From a virus, in IMG/VR virus record IMGVR_UViG_3300032294_000891, positions 1 to 24,865 of that record: a DNA stretch of 24,865 nt; one strand, given 5' to 3'. A program made the position numbers and the translations under genes. Positions 6,676 to 13,038 of this stretch are shown one piece after another (within the stretch, counting starts at the first letter, position 1; every line of letters begins with the position of its first letter). The notes beneath the pieces were generated by a model. The model was not told the origin of the DNA. It did not search any database and worked only from the letters and a program-made list of their open reading frames with translations.

Positions 6676-7202
6676 TTCTTCCTCACGGCCAGTTGATAGT
6701 TCTTTAGCACCATGTCAAATTGCCCGTCAAACGCAGACAGAAACGCATCAATACCCAGTTTTGTTGGCTCATGCGGATACTCGTAGTCATCAAATAGCAT
6801 CACTCCACCGCTACGCAAAAGCCCCCAAGCCATACATGCATCAGTCAATGCCATGTCGGGCGCATGATTGCCGTCCACATAAATAAAATCAAACACTTGT
6901 TTTTTAACGATTAAGTCTGCTATTGCTTGATAAGAAGTATTCTTAATCAATACAACCATCTGACCCTTTATTGCCTCTCGTGTGTTATCCCAAAACCGTT
7001 GTTCTACATCCTGCATATTTTTGTATGGATCTATGCAATAAATGGTTCCTAGCTTTGGCAATGCTTTTTCTAGGAGCCAGCAGGTAGATCGACCCTCATA
7101 AGAGCCAATCTCTAAAAACTCTTTGCGTTGTTCGCCAACCGCCTCCATGCATAACTGAAAGTTGGGTATGTTGTTTGTAAACCAATCTTGAGTAAAGTTC
7201 AT
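6672..7202 (-). CDS. Class I SAM-dependent methyltransferase
   Basis: 176 residues. Motif I is FLEIGSYEGRST (29-40), followed by an acidic strand end IYCIDPY (about 54-60), and motif IV-like FDFIYVDGNHAP with DACMAWGLLRSGGVMLFDDY downstream. This is the methyltransferase_24 type pattern, in which an Asp-Gly-x-His replaces a DNA-type NPPY motif, so a small-molecule or sugar substrate is more likely than DNA. It stands at the head of the glycosyltransferase cassette. Methylation of a sugar or a glycan cap is a reasonable inference. Confidence 0.82.
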   Translation of the reverse strand: MNFTQDWFTNNIPNFQLCMEAVGEQRKEFLEIGSYEGRSTCWLLEKALPKLGTIYCIDPYKNMQDVEQRFWDNTREAIKGQMVVLIKNTSYQAIADLIVKKQVFDFIYVDGNHAPDMALTDACMAWGLLRSGGVMLFDDYEYPHEPTKLGIDAFLSAFDGQFDMVLKNYQLAVRKK

Positions 7203-7483
7203 TTCTTTTTTCTCTGTTTAAAGATCTTAGCTAACTTTTTTTCCCTCTCAGCTATCACCTCTGGCGGGGCATACTCGTCCAATTGATACACTTGTTTGTA
7301 GGTATCAAACAACTTTTCCATGCGCAGTTCTAAATGGTTTTGAACTGCAATAATACCGTTGCACATGTCGTCTTCGCTTAGTTGGTCAGGATGCTCCATA
7401 TAACGCCACAGCAAAGCATCTAGCTGGTCTGCAACGCCCTGTAGCTTATGGATCTCAGATTCAATGTAATGGTTCTCTTTCAT
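7199..7483 (-). CDS. Coiled-coil hypothetical protein, 94 residues
   Basis: The start MKENHYIESEI overlaps the upstream stop as ATGA; its own stop overlaps the methyltransferase ATG the same way. The protein is mainly helical (IHKLQGVADQLDALLW, then NHLELRMEKLFDTYKQ) and ends in a lysine run KIFKQRKKK. No known domain. It may be a partner of the methyltransferase or simply an operon passenger. Confidence 0.6.
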   Translation of the reverse strand: MKENHYIESEIHKLQGVADQLDALLWRYMEHPDQLSEDDMCNGIIAVQNHLELRMEKLFDTYKQVYQLDEYAPPEVIAEREKKLAKIFKQRKKK

Positions 7484-7698
7484 GTCAGCATCAACTTTAA
7501 GCAAACAACCATCAAAACAAAGCAGCTGGAACCAAAAACAATCTTATCAATCCAGTATCGTCGGTTTAGGACACCTGGATCATGGATCAAATACGACTGA
7601 ATTAACAGCATGTCACAGTCTTGCTCTACATATTTTGGTGGCTCATAGTACTGACCAATTTTTATTTTTCCATTGTTGTAATACTTTACTGGGTTCAT
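7480..7698 (-). CDS. Hypothetical protein with C-terminal membrane segment
   Basis: 72 residues: a polar half beginning MNPVKYYNNGKIKIGQYYEP, then a single hydrophobic segment at the end (KIVFGSSCFVLMVVCLKLML). It resembles a tail-anchored membrane protein. GGAGAAAAC precedes the ATG. No family recognised. Confidence 0.6.
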   Translation of the reverse strand: MNPVKYYNNGKIKIGQYYEPPKYVEQDCDMLLIQSYLIHDPGVLNRRYWIDKIVFGSSCFVLMVVCLKLMLT

Positions 7699-7712
7699 GT
7701 TTTCTCCTTTGT

Positions 7713-7868
7713 TTAAAACAATGCTTCTGGTAACTGCAATGGTGGAGGTGGATCAATCTTCATATATCGATATGTCCAATCCGTATAAGTCTTAATCAAA
7801 TGTTCTGCCTCGTGCTTGGTCTTAACCATGCGTATAGGCTGTCCAAATTCGTCGTATAACATGTACAT
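7713..7868 (-). CDS. Small conserved-looking phage protein, 51 residues
   Basis: Begins MYMLYDEFGQPIRMVKTKHE, a strand-turn-strand start I have seen in short phage proteins, then TYTDWTYRYMKID and a proline run. The ATG overlaps the preceding stop by one base (TAATG), a classic reinitiation layout. Function unknown. Confidence 0.6.
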   Translation of the reverse strand: MYMLYDEFGQPIRMVKTKHEAEHLIKTYTDWTYRYMKIDPPPPLQLPEALF

Positions 7869-8104
7869 TATTTAATCCCGTGCCTTTCTTCAATGGCTTT
7901 AACAAACTTCAGATCTTCTTTGGTTAGCTCAGTAAACCCATATGCTTCACGGGCACACGTAACAATCTGCTCTATATCTAACGGCTTCGGCTTCCAAATC
8001 ATCTTACCCGCATCCATACCCGAATATACCTGTTTAGGTGGCACGACCGCATCCTCATAGCCTGGATGGTATGGTGCTTCTTCTACATAATCTGGTTTAT
8101 TCAT
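7868..8104 (-). CDS. Hypothetical protein, 78 residues
   Basis: GAGGAAAG lies before the ATG. A Pro/Tyr-rich N-terminal third is followed by helices (LDIEQIVTCAREAYGF, LTKEDLKFVKAIEERHGI). No motif is recognised. It is coupled to the following gene by TAATG. Confidence 0.6.
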   Translation of the reverse strand: MNKPDYVEEAPYHPGYEDAVVPPKQVYSGMDAGKMIWKPKPLDIEQIVTCAREAYGFTELTKEDLKFVKAIEERHGIK

Positions 8105-8270
8105 TTCTTTCCTCGTCGTGTTTAATAACCCAATTTAACGCATCTGTAAGAACATCAAATGTAGGCGATTGAACACCGTTATGCTCCCAAAAATATGATG
8201 GTCTGTCCGCTACTTCCCATGTGTCATTTCTCCACTTGGCAGTTTTATTGTGAACAATATGCAGGTTCAA
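8097..8270 (-). CDS. Hypothetical protein, 57 residues, TTG start
   Basis: The frame between two good genes is filled by this ORF. It starts at TTG overlapping the upstream TGA (TTGA), with an in-frame stop two codons further up, so no other start is possible. The product contains Trp-rich segments (KWRNDTWEVADRPSYFWE) and ends in a helix ALNWVIKHDEE. The Shine-Dalgarno is weak, so translation probably depends on coupling. Confidence 0.5.
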   Translation of the reverse strand: MNLHIVHNKTAKWRNDTWEVADRPSYFWEHNGVQSPTFDVLTDALNWVIKHDEERNE

Positions 8271-8476
8271 TTCATTTCATCCAAAATGTCTTGATCTAAA
8301 CAACGCAGCATGCGCTCCAATGTTTCTCGCAAATCCGCAATATTTTCACCGCAAACGCTGACGCCCTTAGAGGTATGGGCAAATACACTGCCGTCCTCTT
8401 CGTAATAGACTTCGCAGATCTCATACCAATCTTCGTCGCCCTTAAAGCGCACAACTCGATGATTCCACGAGCTCAT
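8267..8476 (-). CDS. Conserved phage protein (SWNHRVVR type)
   Basis: 69 residues. The start SSWNHRVVRFKGDEDWYEI, a central beta sheet, then LRETLERMLRCLDQDILDE is a recurrent small phage protein type with the same order of elements. I recall it as common but without any known function. The start overlaps the upstream stop as ATGA. Confidence 0.75.
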   Translation of the reverse strand: MSSWNHRVVRFKGDEDWYEICEVYYEEDGSVFAHTSKGVSVCGENIADLRETLERMLRCLDQDILDEMN

Positions 8477-8883
8477 TGATCCCGCTCCTTCAATAGTTTT
8501 TCAGCGTAGTCAAACTCTTGTTTAAGCCTTGCTTCCAACTCCGCTATTCGGTCTGCTCTAGTATCCCAACCCTTACTCCATGCGATGCACCATACATCGT
8601 AAAAGCCATTCAACGGAAAGCCCTCCTTATCAACCGCCCAACCCGCAACATCTTTGCGTTTAATAAATGCTTCCCATGCCTTGTCTCTATCGGGGTTGTT
8701 GATTTGAATATCGTCAAACAATCCTGTATTCATTTCTCTCAGATCTTTCCGTCGTTTTTTGGCAAACGCTTCGGCTTCTTCTAAAGAACATACTTTGTAC
8801 TCGTCGGTTTCTTTCATGTAGGTTCCTCGGTCTATTGCTTTAACGACCTGACGTGCCTTATCAAAGAATTGTTTTTCATCCAT
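8473..8883 (-). CDS. First gene of the leftward operon, hypothetical
   Basis: 136 residues. The start MDEKQFFDKARQV is preferred because GAGGAAA lies seven to eight bases before it; a longer form would include the leader. The protein has a helical first half, a DKAWEAFIKRKDVAG segment, a Trp-rich stretch (YDVWCIAWSKGWDTRADR), then a C-terminal helix. No family assigned. It is the promoter-proximal gene of the whole left block, so it is probably made early. Confidence 0.65.
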   Translation of the reverse strand: MDEKQFFDKARQVVKAIDRGTYMKETDEYKVCSLEEAEAFAKKRRKDLREMNTGLFDDIQINNPDRDKAWEAFIKRKDVAGWAVDKEGFPLNGFYDVWCIAWSKGWDTRADRIAELEARLKQEFDYAEKLLKERDQ

Positions 8884-8993
8884 TTGCGTTTCCTCTATAA
8901 TCATATTATGCACGAACCAAACAGGTTGTACCTAATCTATTTCATGTATTGTAATCTACATGGTAACGTTTCCATGAATAGGTACTTTCCCTA
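8884..8993. promoter_or_regulatory. Divergent control region between the left operon and rusA
   Basis: About 110 bases without a gene, AT-rich, lying between two divergent transcription units. Leftward, TATGAT and TATAGA-like hexamers stand just before the first gene. Rightward, TTGTAC followed 18 bases later by TGTAAT is a plausible but weak promoter. The near-palindromic operator-like site described separately sits between the rightward promoter candidate and the rusA start. Confidence 0.5.
8959..8976. promoter_or_regulatory. Operator-like near-palindrome, copy 1
   Basis: CATGGTAACGTTTCCATG is symmetric except at the two positions flanking the central AACGTT. The same site in reverse orientation occurs at 21966-21983 with one further flanking base shared (19 bases in all). 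LacI-type regulators often use such sites with a central CG step, but no matching regulator is seen here; it may be a phage or host protein target. Confidence 0.55.
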
Positions 8994-9347
8994 ATGATTA
9001 CATTCCAGTTCCCATACCCGCCATCCGTCAATGCGTATTGGCTACAGTCTGGTAAGCGCCGTTATATCTCCAAGCGGGGCGTAGAGTTTAAGAAAGCGGT
9101 GCATGAAATTTGTAAACAATCAGAAACATTTTTCGGCAATAAGCATGTTGAGGTATCCATCATTCTGTTCCCGCGTGATAAGCGCCTCCTAGATATTGAT
9201 AACTGCTGCAAGGCCATCCTTGATTCCATGAATGGGATTATGTTTGACGACGACCAACAGGTCTGGAGGCTCACAGTTGAGCGCGGTGAGAAGATCAAAG
9301 GCGGCGGTTGTCAGGTAACAATATCAGAATATAAGGGTAAACCCTAA
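8994..9347 (+). CDS. rusA: RusA-family Holliday junction resolvase
   Basis: 117 residues, normal for RusA. It starts with the PYPPSVNAYW motif and contains the catalytic region LLDIDNCCKAILDSMNG with Asp 67, Asp 69 and Lys 73, followed by FDDDQQV (Asp 85-87). RusA dimers cut four-way junctions, which fits a phage using ERF-type annealing and needing branch resolution before packaging. The Shine-Dalgarno is weak (AGGT eleven bases upstream). Its last codons carry one copy of the 12-bp AGGGTAAACCCT motif, and a LexA-type box begins one base after the stop. Confidence 0.92.
   Translation: MITFQFPYPPSVNAYWLQSGKRRYISKRGVEFKKAVHEICKQSETFFGNKHVEVSIILFPRDKRLLDIDNCCKAILDSMNGIMFDDDQQVWRLTVERGEKIKGGGCQVTISEYKGKP
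9334..9345 (+). repeat. 12-bp motif AGGGTAAACCCT, copy 2
   Basis: At the last codons of rusA (KGKP-stop). Confidence 0.6.
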
Positions 9348-9367
9348 TACTGTATATCTATACAGAT
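9348..9367. promoter_or_regulatory. LexA-type SOS box, copy 1
   Basis: TACTGTATATCTATACAGAT: CTG, ten AT-rich bases, CAG. It matches the Escherichia coli-type LexA consensus at nearly every position, and its core CTGTATA...TATACAG is a perfect 7-bp inverted repeat. TAGAAT a few bases downstream could be a -10 hexamer. It lies upstream of a short transcription unit ending at the terminator at 9435. Confidence 0.75.
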
Positions 9368-9434
9368 TCATGTAGAATGATATGGACGACTATTCTCCAT
9401 GGCCGTCTTCATTTGTGATTTTCCTTGTATGTTT

Positions 9435-9471
9435 GGGGGTTGGCTTTCACGTGGCTAACCCCCTTTTTTTT
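9435..9471 (+). terminator. Rho-independent terminator
   Basis: GGGGGTTGGC pairs with GCTAACCCCC (ten pairs, one G-U) around a nine-base loop, followed by eight T. This is the strongest terminator in the window. It ends transcription from rusA and from any promoter at the LexA box, so the 9375-9471 stretch could be a short RNA. Confidence 0.88.
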
Positions 9472-9481
9472 ACCTGTATAC

Positions 9482-9544
9482 GTTACATGTAACATAAATG
9501 AACCCATAAGTTATGTTAAGTAACATATATGTTACCTATGGGTT
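9482..9544. repeat. Cluster of palindromes, operator-like
   Basis: Three palindromes stand side by side: GTTACATGTAAC (perfect), ATGTTA-AG-TAACAT (6-bp arms) and GTAACATATATGTTAC (perfect 16 bp). All are built from GTTAC/GTAAC half-sites. An outer pair AACCCATA...TATGGGTT encloses the last two. It lies about 55-115 bases before the next gene, where a repressor array would sit. TTGCAC with TAGACT 17 bases later follows and may be the promoter. Confidence 0.6.
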
Positions 9545-9597
9545 ATTGTTGCACTGCACCATTTATCGTAGTAGACTGTGGTTTTAAGGAGAAAACC

Positions 9598-9777
9598 ATG
9601 TTCAAACGCTATGCAGAAATCGCAGACCAAACCGTTGCAAACTTTGTAAACCTAGCGCCTAAAGCCCCTACGCCAGCCGAATACATTGACGCAGCGCTCC
9701 AGGCAAACAAGCTATGGGCAAAGGTTGTAGAAGAGTCTTTGGCTACCATCACCAAGGGTGTTTACAACTTTAAATAA
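9598..9777 (+). CDS. Small helical protein, 59 residues
   Basis: Start MFKRYAEIADQTVANFVNLA with AAGGAG seven bases upstream, a near-ideal ribosome-binding site. The rest (PTPAEYIDAALQANKLWAKV, ending TKGVYNFK) is an amphipathic helix pair with Pro in the hinge. It looks slightly like a shortened phasin helix, but this is weak. It is the only gene between the palindrome cluster and the structured RNA, so it is likely strongly regulated and well expressed. Confidence 0.7.
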   Translation: MFKRYAEIADQTVANFVNLAPKAPTPAEYIDAALQANKLWAKVVEESLATITKGVYNFK

Positions 9778-9795
9778 TCTGTGGTAAATTAGTCT

Positions 9796-9825
9796 CACTA
9801 GGAGATCGTGGAAAATCTCCTTGTG
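9796..9825 (+). other. Stem-loop after the 59-residue gene
   Basis: AGGAGAT and ATCTCCT pair around an eight-base loop, extended by CAC/GTG beyond a T-T mismatch. No T-run follows, so it is not a standard terminator; it may protect the upstream mRNA end or be part of the structured RNA that follows. Confidence 0.5.
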
Positions 9826-9841
9826 TTACAATCTTCCCCAA

Positions 9842-9949
9842 GCCCCGTCATGTATGGGGTCTATACCAGTATCTTTTGCGTTGGTAGGGCGAAGACAACA
9901 CAAAGGGTATTTCCACTATAGACCTCATACCTTACGGGGTTTTTGTTTT
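9842..9949 (+). ncRNA. Candidate structured RNA ending in a T-rich tract
   Basis: A long hairpin is visible. CCCCGT (9843-9848) pairs with ACGGGG (9934-9939), and the 13-base TATGGGGTCTATA pairs with TATAGACCTCATA with one G-U. Inside, CTTTTGCGTTG can partly pair with CAACACAAAG. TTTTTGTTTT follows the closing stem, as in an intrinsic terminator. No convincing ORF fits. The two long arms pair across about 50 bases, so chance pairing is unlikely. I cannot assign an RNA family with confidence. Confidence 0.6.
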
Positions 9950-10192
9950 CCTAGTCCTGATCTGTTGGACGGGGAATACCACACCAGCGACAGATCTTGT
10001 AAGCGGACTGGGGGTAAGTAACTGAAACACCGCACAAAGGGATGGCGAAGGAAGAGTCCCTGTTACGCACGTCTTCCGGGTGCTGTGGCTCCGATTGGAA
10101 ACGGCTGAAGGACGCATCAGGTGGGCAAGGTGCGTCCACCAAATGGAAACAGAGACTGTGTTAGACATATACAGAGATATACAGGGAGGGGC
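9950..10192 (+). other. Gene-poor stretch with several stems
   Basis: No convincing gene. Possible helices: GATCTGT with ACAGATC (9959/9990), GGAAGA with TCTTCC (10050/10072) and GGACGCAT with GTGCGTCC (10110/10130). A 40-codon ORF (ATG at 10042) exists but its AAAGGG sits directly against the ATG, too close to be a normal ribosome-binding site. The region may continue the structured RNA or be a leader of the next operon. Confidence 0.4.
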
Positions 10193-10381
10193 ATGGAAGT
10201 CCGAAAAATGTTGCAAAAACAAATAGGGATAATCCCTGATAGCGTAAAAACTGGATCCGTGCAAAATGTAATCCAGTGGAAAGAAAAAGCAGAACGGGCA
10301 ACGAAATTATTAAAAAACCCTAGAGCGTCAGTCCGTGAAATGCAAGACGCACTAGAACAATTACAGAGGATAAGCAAATGA
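10193..10381 (+). CDS. Small helical hypothetical protein, 62 residues
   Basis: The ATG after GGGAGGGGC starts MEVRKMLQKQIGIIPDSVK; a GTG further upstream would add residues encoded by the stem-forming leader, so it is not preferred. The C-terminal half is a helix pair around RASVREMQDALEQLQRI. Its stop overlaps the next ATG as ATGA. It is coupled to the ParB-like gene and could be a partner. Confidence 0.65.
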   Translation: MEVRKMLQKQIGIIPDSVKTGSVQNVIQWKEKAERATKLLKNPRASVREMQDALEQLQRISK

Positions 10382-11184
10382 ACTTGAAGTTAAGCGATAT
10401 ACGCGTTGATGGAGATTTACAAGTAAGGGCTACGATCAATGATGCAGTTGTCTCAGATTATTACGACATCCTACGAGAGGGTGGCAAGCTCCCTCCAGTT
10501 ATTGTGTTCTTTGACAGTGCGCAGTATCACCTGGCTGATGGATACCACCGCTTCCATGCTCACAAGTCTGCGGGCTTGGCTCTCATTGAAGCAGATGTCC
10601 GTGAAGGAACGAAGCGGGACGCAATGCTCTACGCCTTGGGCGCTAATGCAGAACATGGTTTCCGTAGAACTGCACAAGATAAGCACAAAGCAGTCACGAT
10701 TATGCTCAATGATATGGAGTGGGGTGAGTGGTCTGACCGAGAGATTGCAAAGCAGTGCAAAGTATCTCATCCATTTGTTTCAAAGGTTCGCAAAGAACTA
10801 GGTGCTGATACCGACGCAGTAAAGTACAGCCGCAACGGTAAAGAGCAGACCAGAAAGAAAGCAAAAAAAGATGCGCAGAGTGAAGATCAATCTGAGCCAA
10901 ACCCTCTTGAGACTAAGGTTCAGGAACTTGCAACGGAGTATGCTGAACTGGCGGAAGAGAAGGCAAAACTGGAAGACAGGATTGCGGTCGCCGCAGTGGA
11001 TGCGACAGAGGAAGAAAAGAATCAATACGCTGAAACTTTGGAGTCTCTCCGCTCACAAGTTAAAACTTTGGAGGTTGAGAACAGAGCGCTAAAGGCGACT
11101 CGCTCGGCATTACAAGAAGAGAACAATCAGTTGAAGAAGCAAGTGAATTATTGGAAAAAACAAGTACAGAAAGGGACTAAATGA
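10378..11184 (+). CDS. ParB/Srx-domain protein with HTH and coiled coil
   Basis: 268 residues. The ParB-like nuclease/CTPase fold spans about 1-110: LKLSDIRVDGDLQVRA, PPVIVF, then HLADGYHRFHA (Asp 54, His 57, Arg 58), equivalent to the catalytic DGHHR motif. A helix-turn-helix follows (SDREIAKQCKVSHPFVSKVR, 119-138). The C-terminal third (about 175-265) is a coiled coil rich in Glu and Lys. Phage proteins of this shape bind DNA sites and often serve in replication or transcription rather than partition; no parA is present. Being first in the replication block, a role at the origin or in regulation is inferred. Confidence 0.85.
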   Translation: MNLKLSDIRVDGDLQVRATINDAVVSDYYDILREGGKLPPVIVFFDSAQYHLADGYHRFHAHKSAGLALIEADVREGTKRDAMLYALGANAEHGFRRTAQDKHKAVTIMLNDMEWGEWSDREIAKQCKVSHPFVSKVRKELGADTDAVKYSRNGKEQTRKKAKKDAQSEDQSEPNPLETKVQELATEYAELAEEKAKLEDRIAVAAVDATEEEKNQYAETLESLRSQVKTLEVENRALKATRSALQEENNQLKKQVNYWKKQVQKGTK

Positions 11185-11345
11185 TTCGGTCAAACATTGA
11201 GCCGGCAGATTACGAACAGGCACAGATCATCTTACAAAGCACGATGGATTGCTTGGGCAGTAACGAGCCGACTGAATTTCAATCGTTAATCATTGATAAC
11301 TTAAAGAGAGTCATTGACGAATTTAGACTAACCATGACGCATTAA
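11181..11345 (+). CDS. Hypothetical protein, 54 residues
   Basis: A helical peptide (MIRSNIEPADYEQAQIILQS, then FQSLIIDNLKRVIDEFRL) coupled to the ParB-like gene by ATGA. No family recognised. It is followed by a hairpin in front of the helicase gene. Confidence 0.6.
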   Translation: MIRSNIEPADYEQAQIILQSTMDCLGSNEPTEFQSLIIDNLKRVIDEFRLTMTH

Positions 11346-11351
11346 AGCGAC

Positions 11352-11369
11352 GCTGGGCGCTTTCCCAGC
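11352..11369 (+). other. Stem-loop in the helicase leader
   Basis: GCTGGG and CCCAGC pair around CGCTTT, ending 14 bases before the helicase ATG; the ribosome-binding AGGAA is just after it. There is no T-run, so it is not a terminator. It may set helicase translation or mRNA processing. Confidence 0.45.
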
Positions 11370-11383
11370 AGATAGGAATACAA

Positions 11384-12868
11384 ATGTTAGAGTTGCGCGA
11401 GCATCAGCTCGAAGTAGTGGAGAAATTAAACGAAGGTTTTGCCAACGGCCACACCAGGCAGTTGTTGTATGCACCAACAGGATTTGGTAAGACCGAGGTA
11501 GCGATGGCTATTATGAAAGCCGTTGCTGACAATTATCAGAAGACCGCTATGGTCTTGGATCGTATCGTCTTGGTCAATCAAACAAGTATGCGTCTTGCCC
11601 GTTATGGTATTGAGCATGGCGTGATGCAATCAGGGCACTGGAGAGAGCGCCCATACGAAAAGATCCAAGTCTGTTCGGCCCAGACCTTAGAAAAGCGTAA
11701 GAATACACCAGACATTGATCTATTGATTATTGACGAGTGCCACGTCCTGCGCCGTTCTACTGTTAACTTCTTAAAAGATAACCCCCAAATCAAGGTCATT
11801 GGATTGACCGCTACGCCATTCACCAAAGGTTTGGGTGATATCTATACCCATATCATTGGCGCATCTCCTACGGGCGATTTGATTGAAAAGGGATGGCTTG
11901 TCCCGCTTAAAGTATTTATCGCTAAAGAGATTGATATGACAGGCGTTAAGAAGATTGCGGGCGAATGGTCTGCTGACCAAGTATCTGAGCGTGGTATGCG
12001 TATCGTTGGGGATGTCGTATCTGAATGGGCTAAGAAAACTTATGAGATCTTTGGTAAGCCCGTTAAGACTATCGTATTCTGCGCCGGCGTAGATCATGGC
12101 AAAGAGTTAGCAAAGCGATTTGAAGATGCAGGATTTAACTTTAAGTCCATCTCCTACAAAGAGGACGACGACTACAAGAGAATGATTATTGAGGATTTCT
12201 CCCGACCTGATACCGATATCAATGGGCTGATTGCTACAGACATTCTGACCCGTGGATTTGATGTTACCGATGTAATGATTGGTGTATCAGCAAGACCCTT
12301 CTCAAAATCATTTTCTTCCCATGTTCAGCAGATGGGGCGCGTAATGCGTCCGCATGAGGGCAAAGAGTATGGGGTATGGCTAGATCACTCTGGCAATTAC
12401 CTTCGATTCAAAGACGATTGGGATCGGGTGTTTGACTATGGCGTTGATTCCCTGGATGGTGGTCTTGAAGAGAAGGCTAAGAAAGAGCCGACTGAGAAAG
12501 AAAAAGTAGAAGCCAAGTGTCCATCTTGTGGTGCGCTATGGATTTGGAAGTCGGATGAGTGCGGTGAATGCGGGCACATAAAGAAGAAGATCGCACAGAT
12601 CCAAGTATTGGATGGTGAACTGCAAGAGTTAGCCGTTGCCAATTCCAAACTAAAGATTGATAACCGACAGTTTTTCCAAGAACTTATGCACTACGCCACA
12701 TCTCGTGGATACAAGGAGGGTTGGGCAGCTCACAAATATAAAGAGAAATTCGGAGTCTTTCCTAAGAACATACCAAAAGAAATGAAGCCTCCGTCGCCAC
12801 AGACATTGAGTTGGATTAAGAGTCGCATGATCGCATACAGTAAATCAAAACAGAGGATAGCAGCATGA
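11384..12868 (+). CDS. Superfamily 2 DNA helicase with C-terminal zinc ribbon
   Basis: 494 residues. Helicase motifs in order: Q-like REHQLEVV at the N-terminus, Walker A APTGFGKT (30-37), DECH (117-120), LTATP (141-145), then in domain 2 TIVFCAG, ATDILTRGFDV and QMGRVMRP (motif VI arginines). This is the UvsW/RecG-like SF2 pattern. After domain 2 comes a four-cysteine ribbon, CPSCGALWIWKSDECGEC, and a helical tail. ATP-driven DNA unwinding or branch remodelling during phage replication is expected. ATGA coupling links it to the next gene. Confidence 0.92.
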   Translation: MLELREHQLEVVEKLNEGFANGHTRQLLYAPTGFGKTEVAMAIMKAVADNYQKTAMVLDRIVLVNQTSMRLARYGIEHGVMQSGHWRERPYEKIQVCSAQTLEKRKNTPDIDLLIIDECHVLRRSTVNFLKDNPQIKVIGLTATPFTKGLGDIYTHIIGASPTGDLIEKGWLVPLKVFIAKEIDMTGVKKIAGEWSADQVSERGMRIVGDVVSEWAKKTYEIFGKPVKTIVFCAGVDHGKELAKRFEDAGFNFKSISYKEDDDYKRMIIEDFSRPDTDINGLIATDILTRGFDVTDVMIGVSARPFSKSFSSHVQQMGRVMRPHEGKEYGVWLDHSGNYLRFKDDWDRVFDYGVDSLDGGLEEKAKKEPTEKEKVEAKCPSCGALWIWKSDECGECGHIKKKIAQIQVLDGELQELAVANSKLKIDNRQFFQELMHYATSRGYKEGWAAHKYKEKFGVFPKNIPKEMKPPSPQTLSWIKSRMIAYSKSKQRIAA

Positions 12869-13038
12869 GAAAATACATAAAGAAAACACATTACGAAATG
12901 ACCTACGATGAGATCGCCAAAGAACTAGGCGTGAGCAGAGAGGCAGTCGCCGAGGTTTGCAAAAGGGCAGAGGCTAAAGTTAAAGAAGCCCTTAAACAAA
13001 AAGGGATAGACCCTGATGATTTATATGGTGAACTATGA
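12865..13038 (+). CDS. Sigma-region-4-like helix-turn-helix mini protein
   Basis: 57 residues. MTYDEIAKELGVSREAVAEV followed by CKRAEAKVKEAL is the sigma region 4 pattern (helix, turn at LGVS, recognition helix) used to contact the -35 element or anti-sigma partners. No sigma region 2 exists, so it cannot be a full sigma factor. It is coupled on both sides by ATGA. It may be a small transcription regulator of the replication block or a host RNA polymerase modulator. Confidence 0.7.
   Translation: MRKYIKKTHYEMTYDEIAKELGVSREAVAEVCKRAEAKVKEALKQKGIDPDDLYGEL

Noticed and set aside
9382-9492. 36-codon hydrophobic ORF after the LexA box, TisB-like at first sight
   Set aside because: No ribosome-binding site and it reads through the strong terminator, so the transcript would end before its stop.
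9598-9777. Phasin identity for the 59-residue protein
   Set aside because: Helical pattern only vaguely similar, half the normal phasin length, and no polyhydroxyalkanoate genes near.
9932-10264. 110-codon minus-strand ORF over the structured leader
   Set aside because: Ser/Thr/Pro/Cys-rich composition without domain pattern, no good ribosome site, antisense to the leader and to the coupled 62-residue gene.
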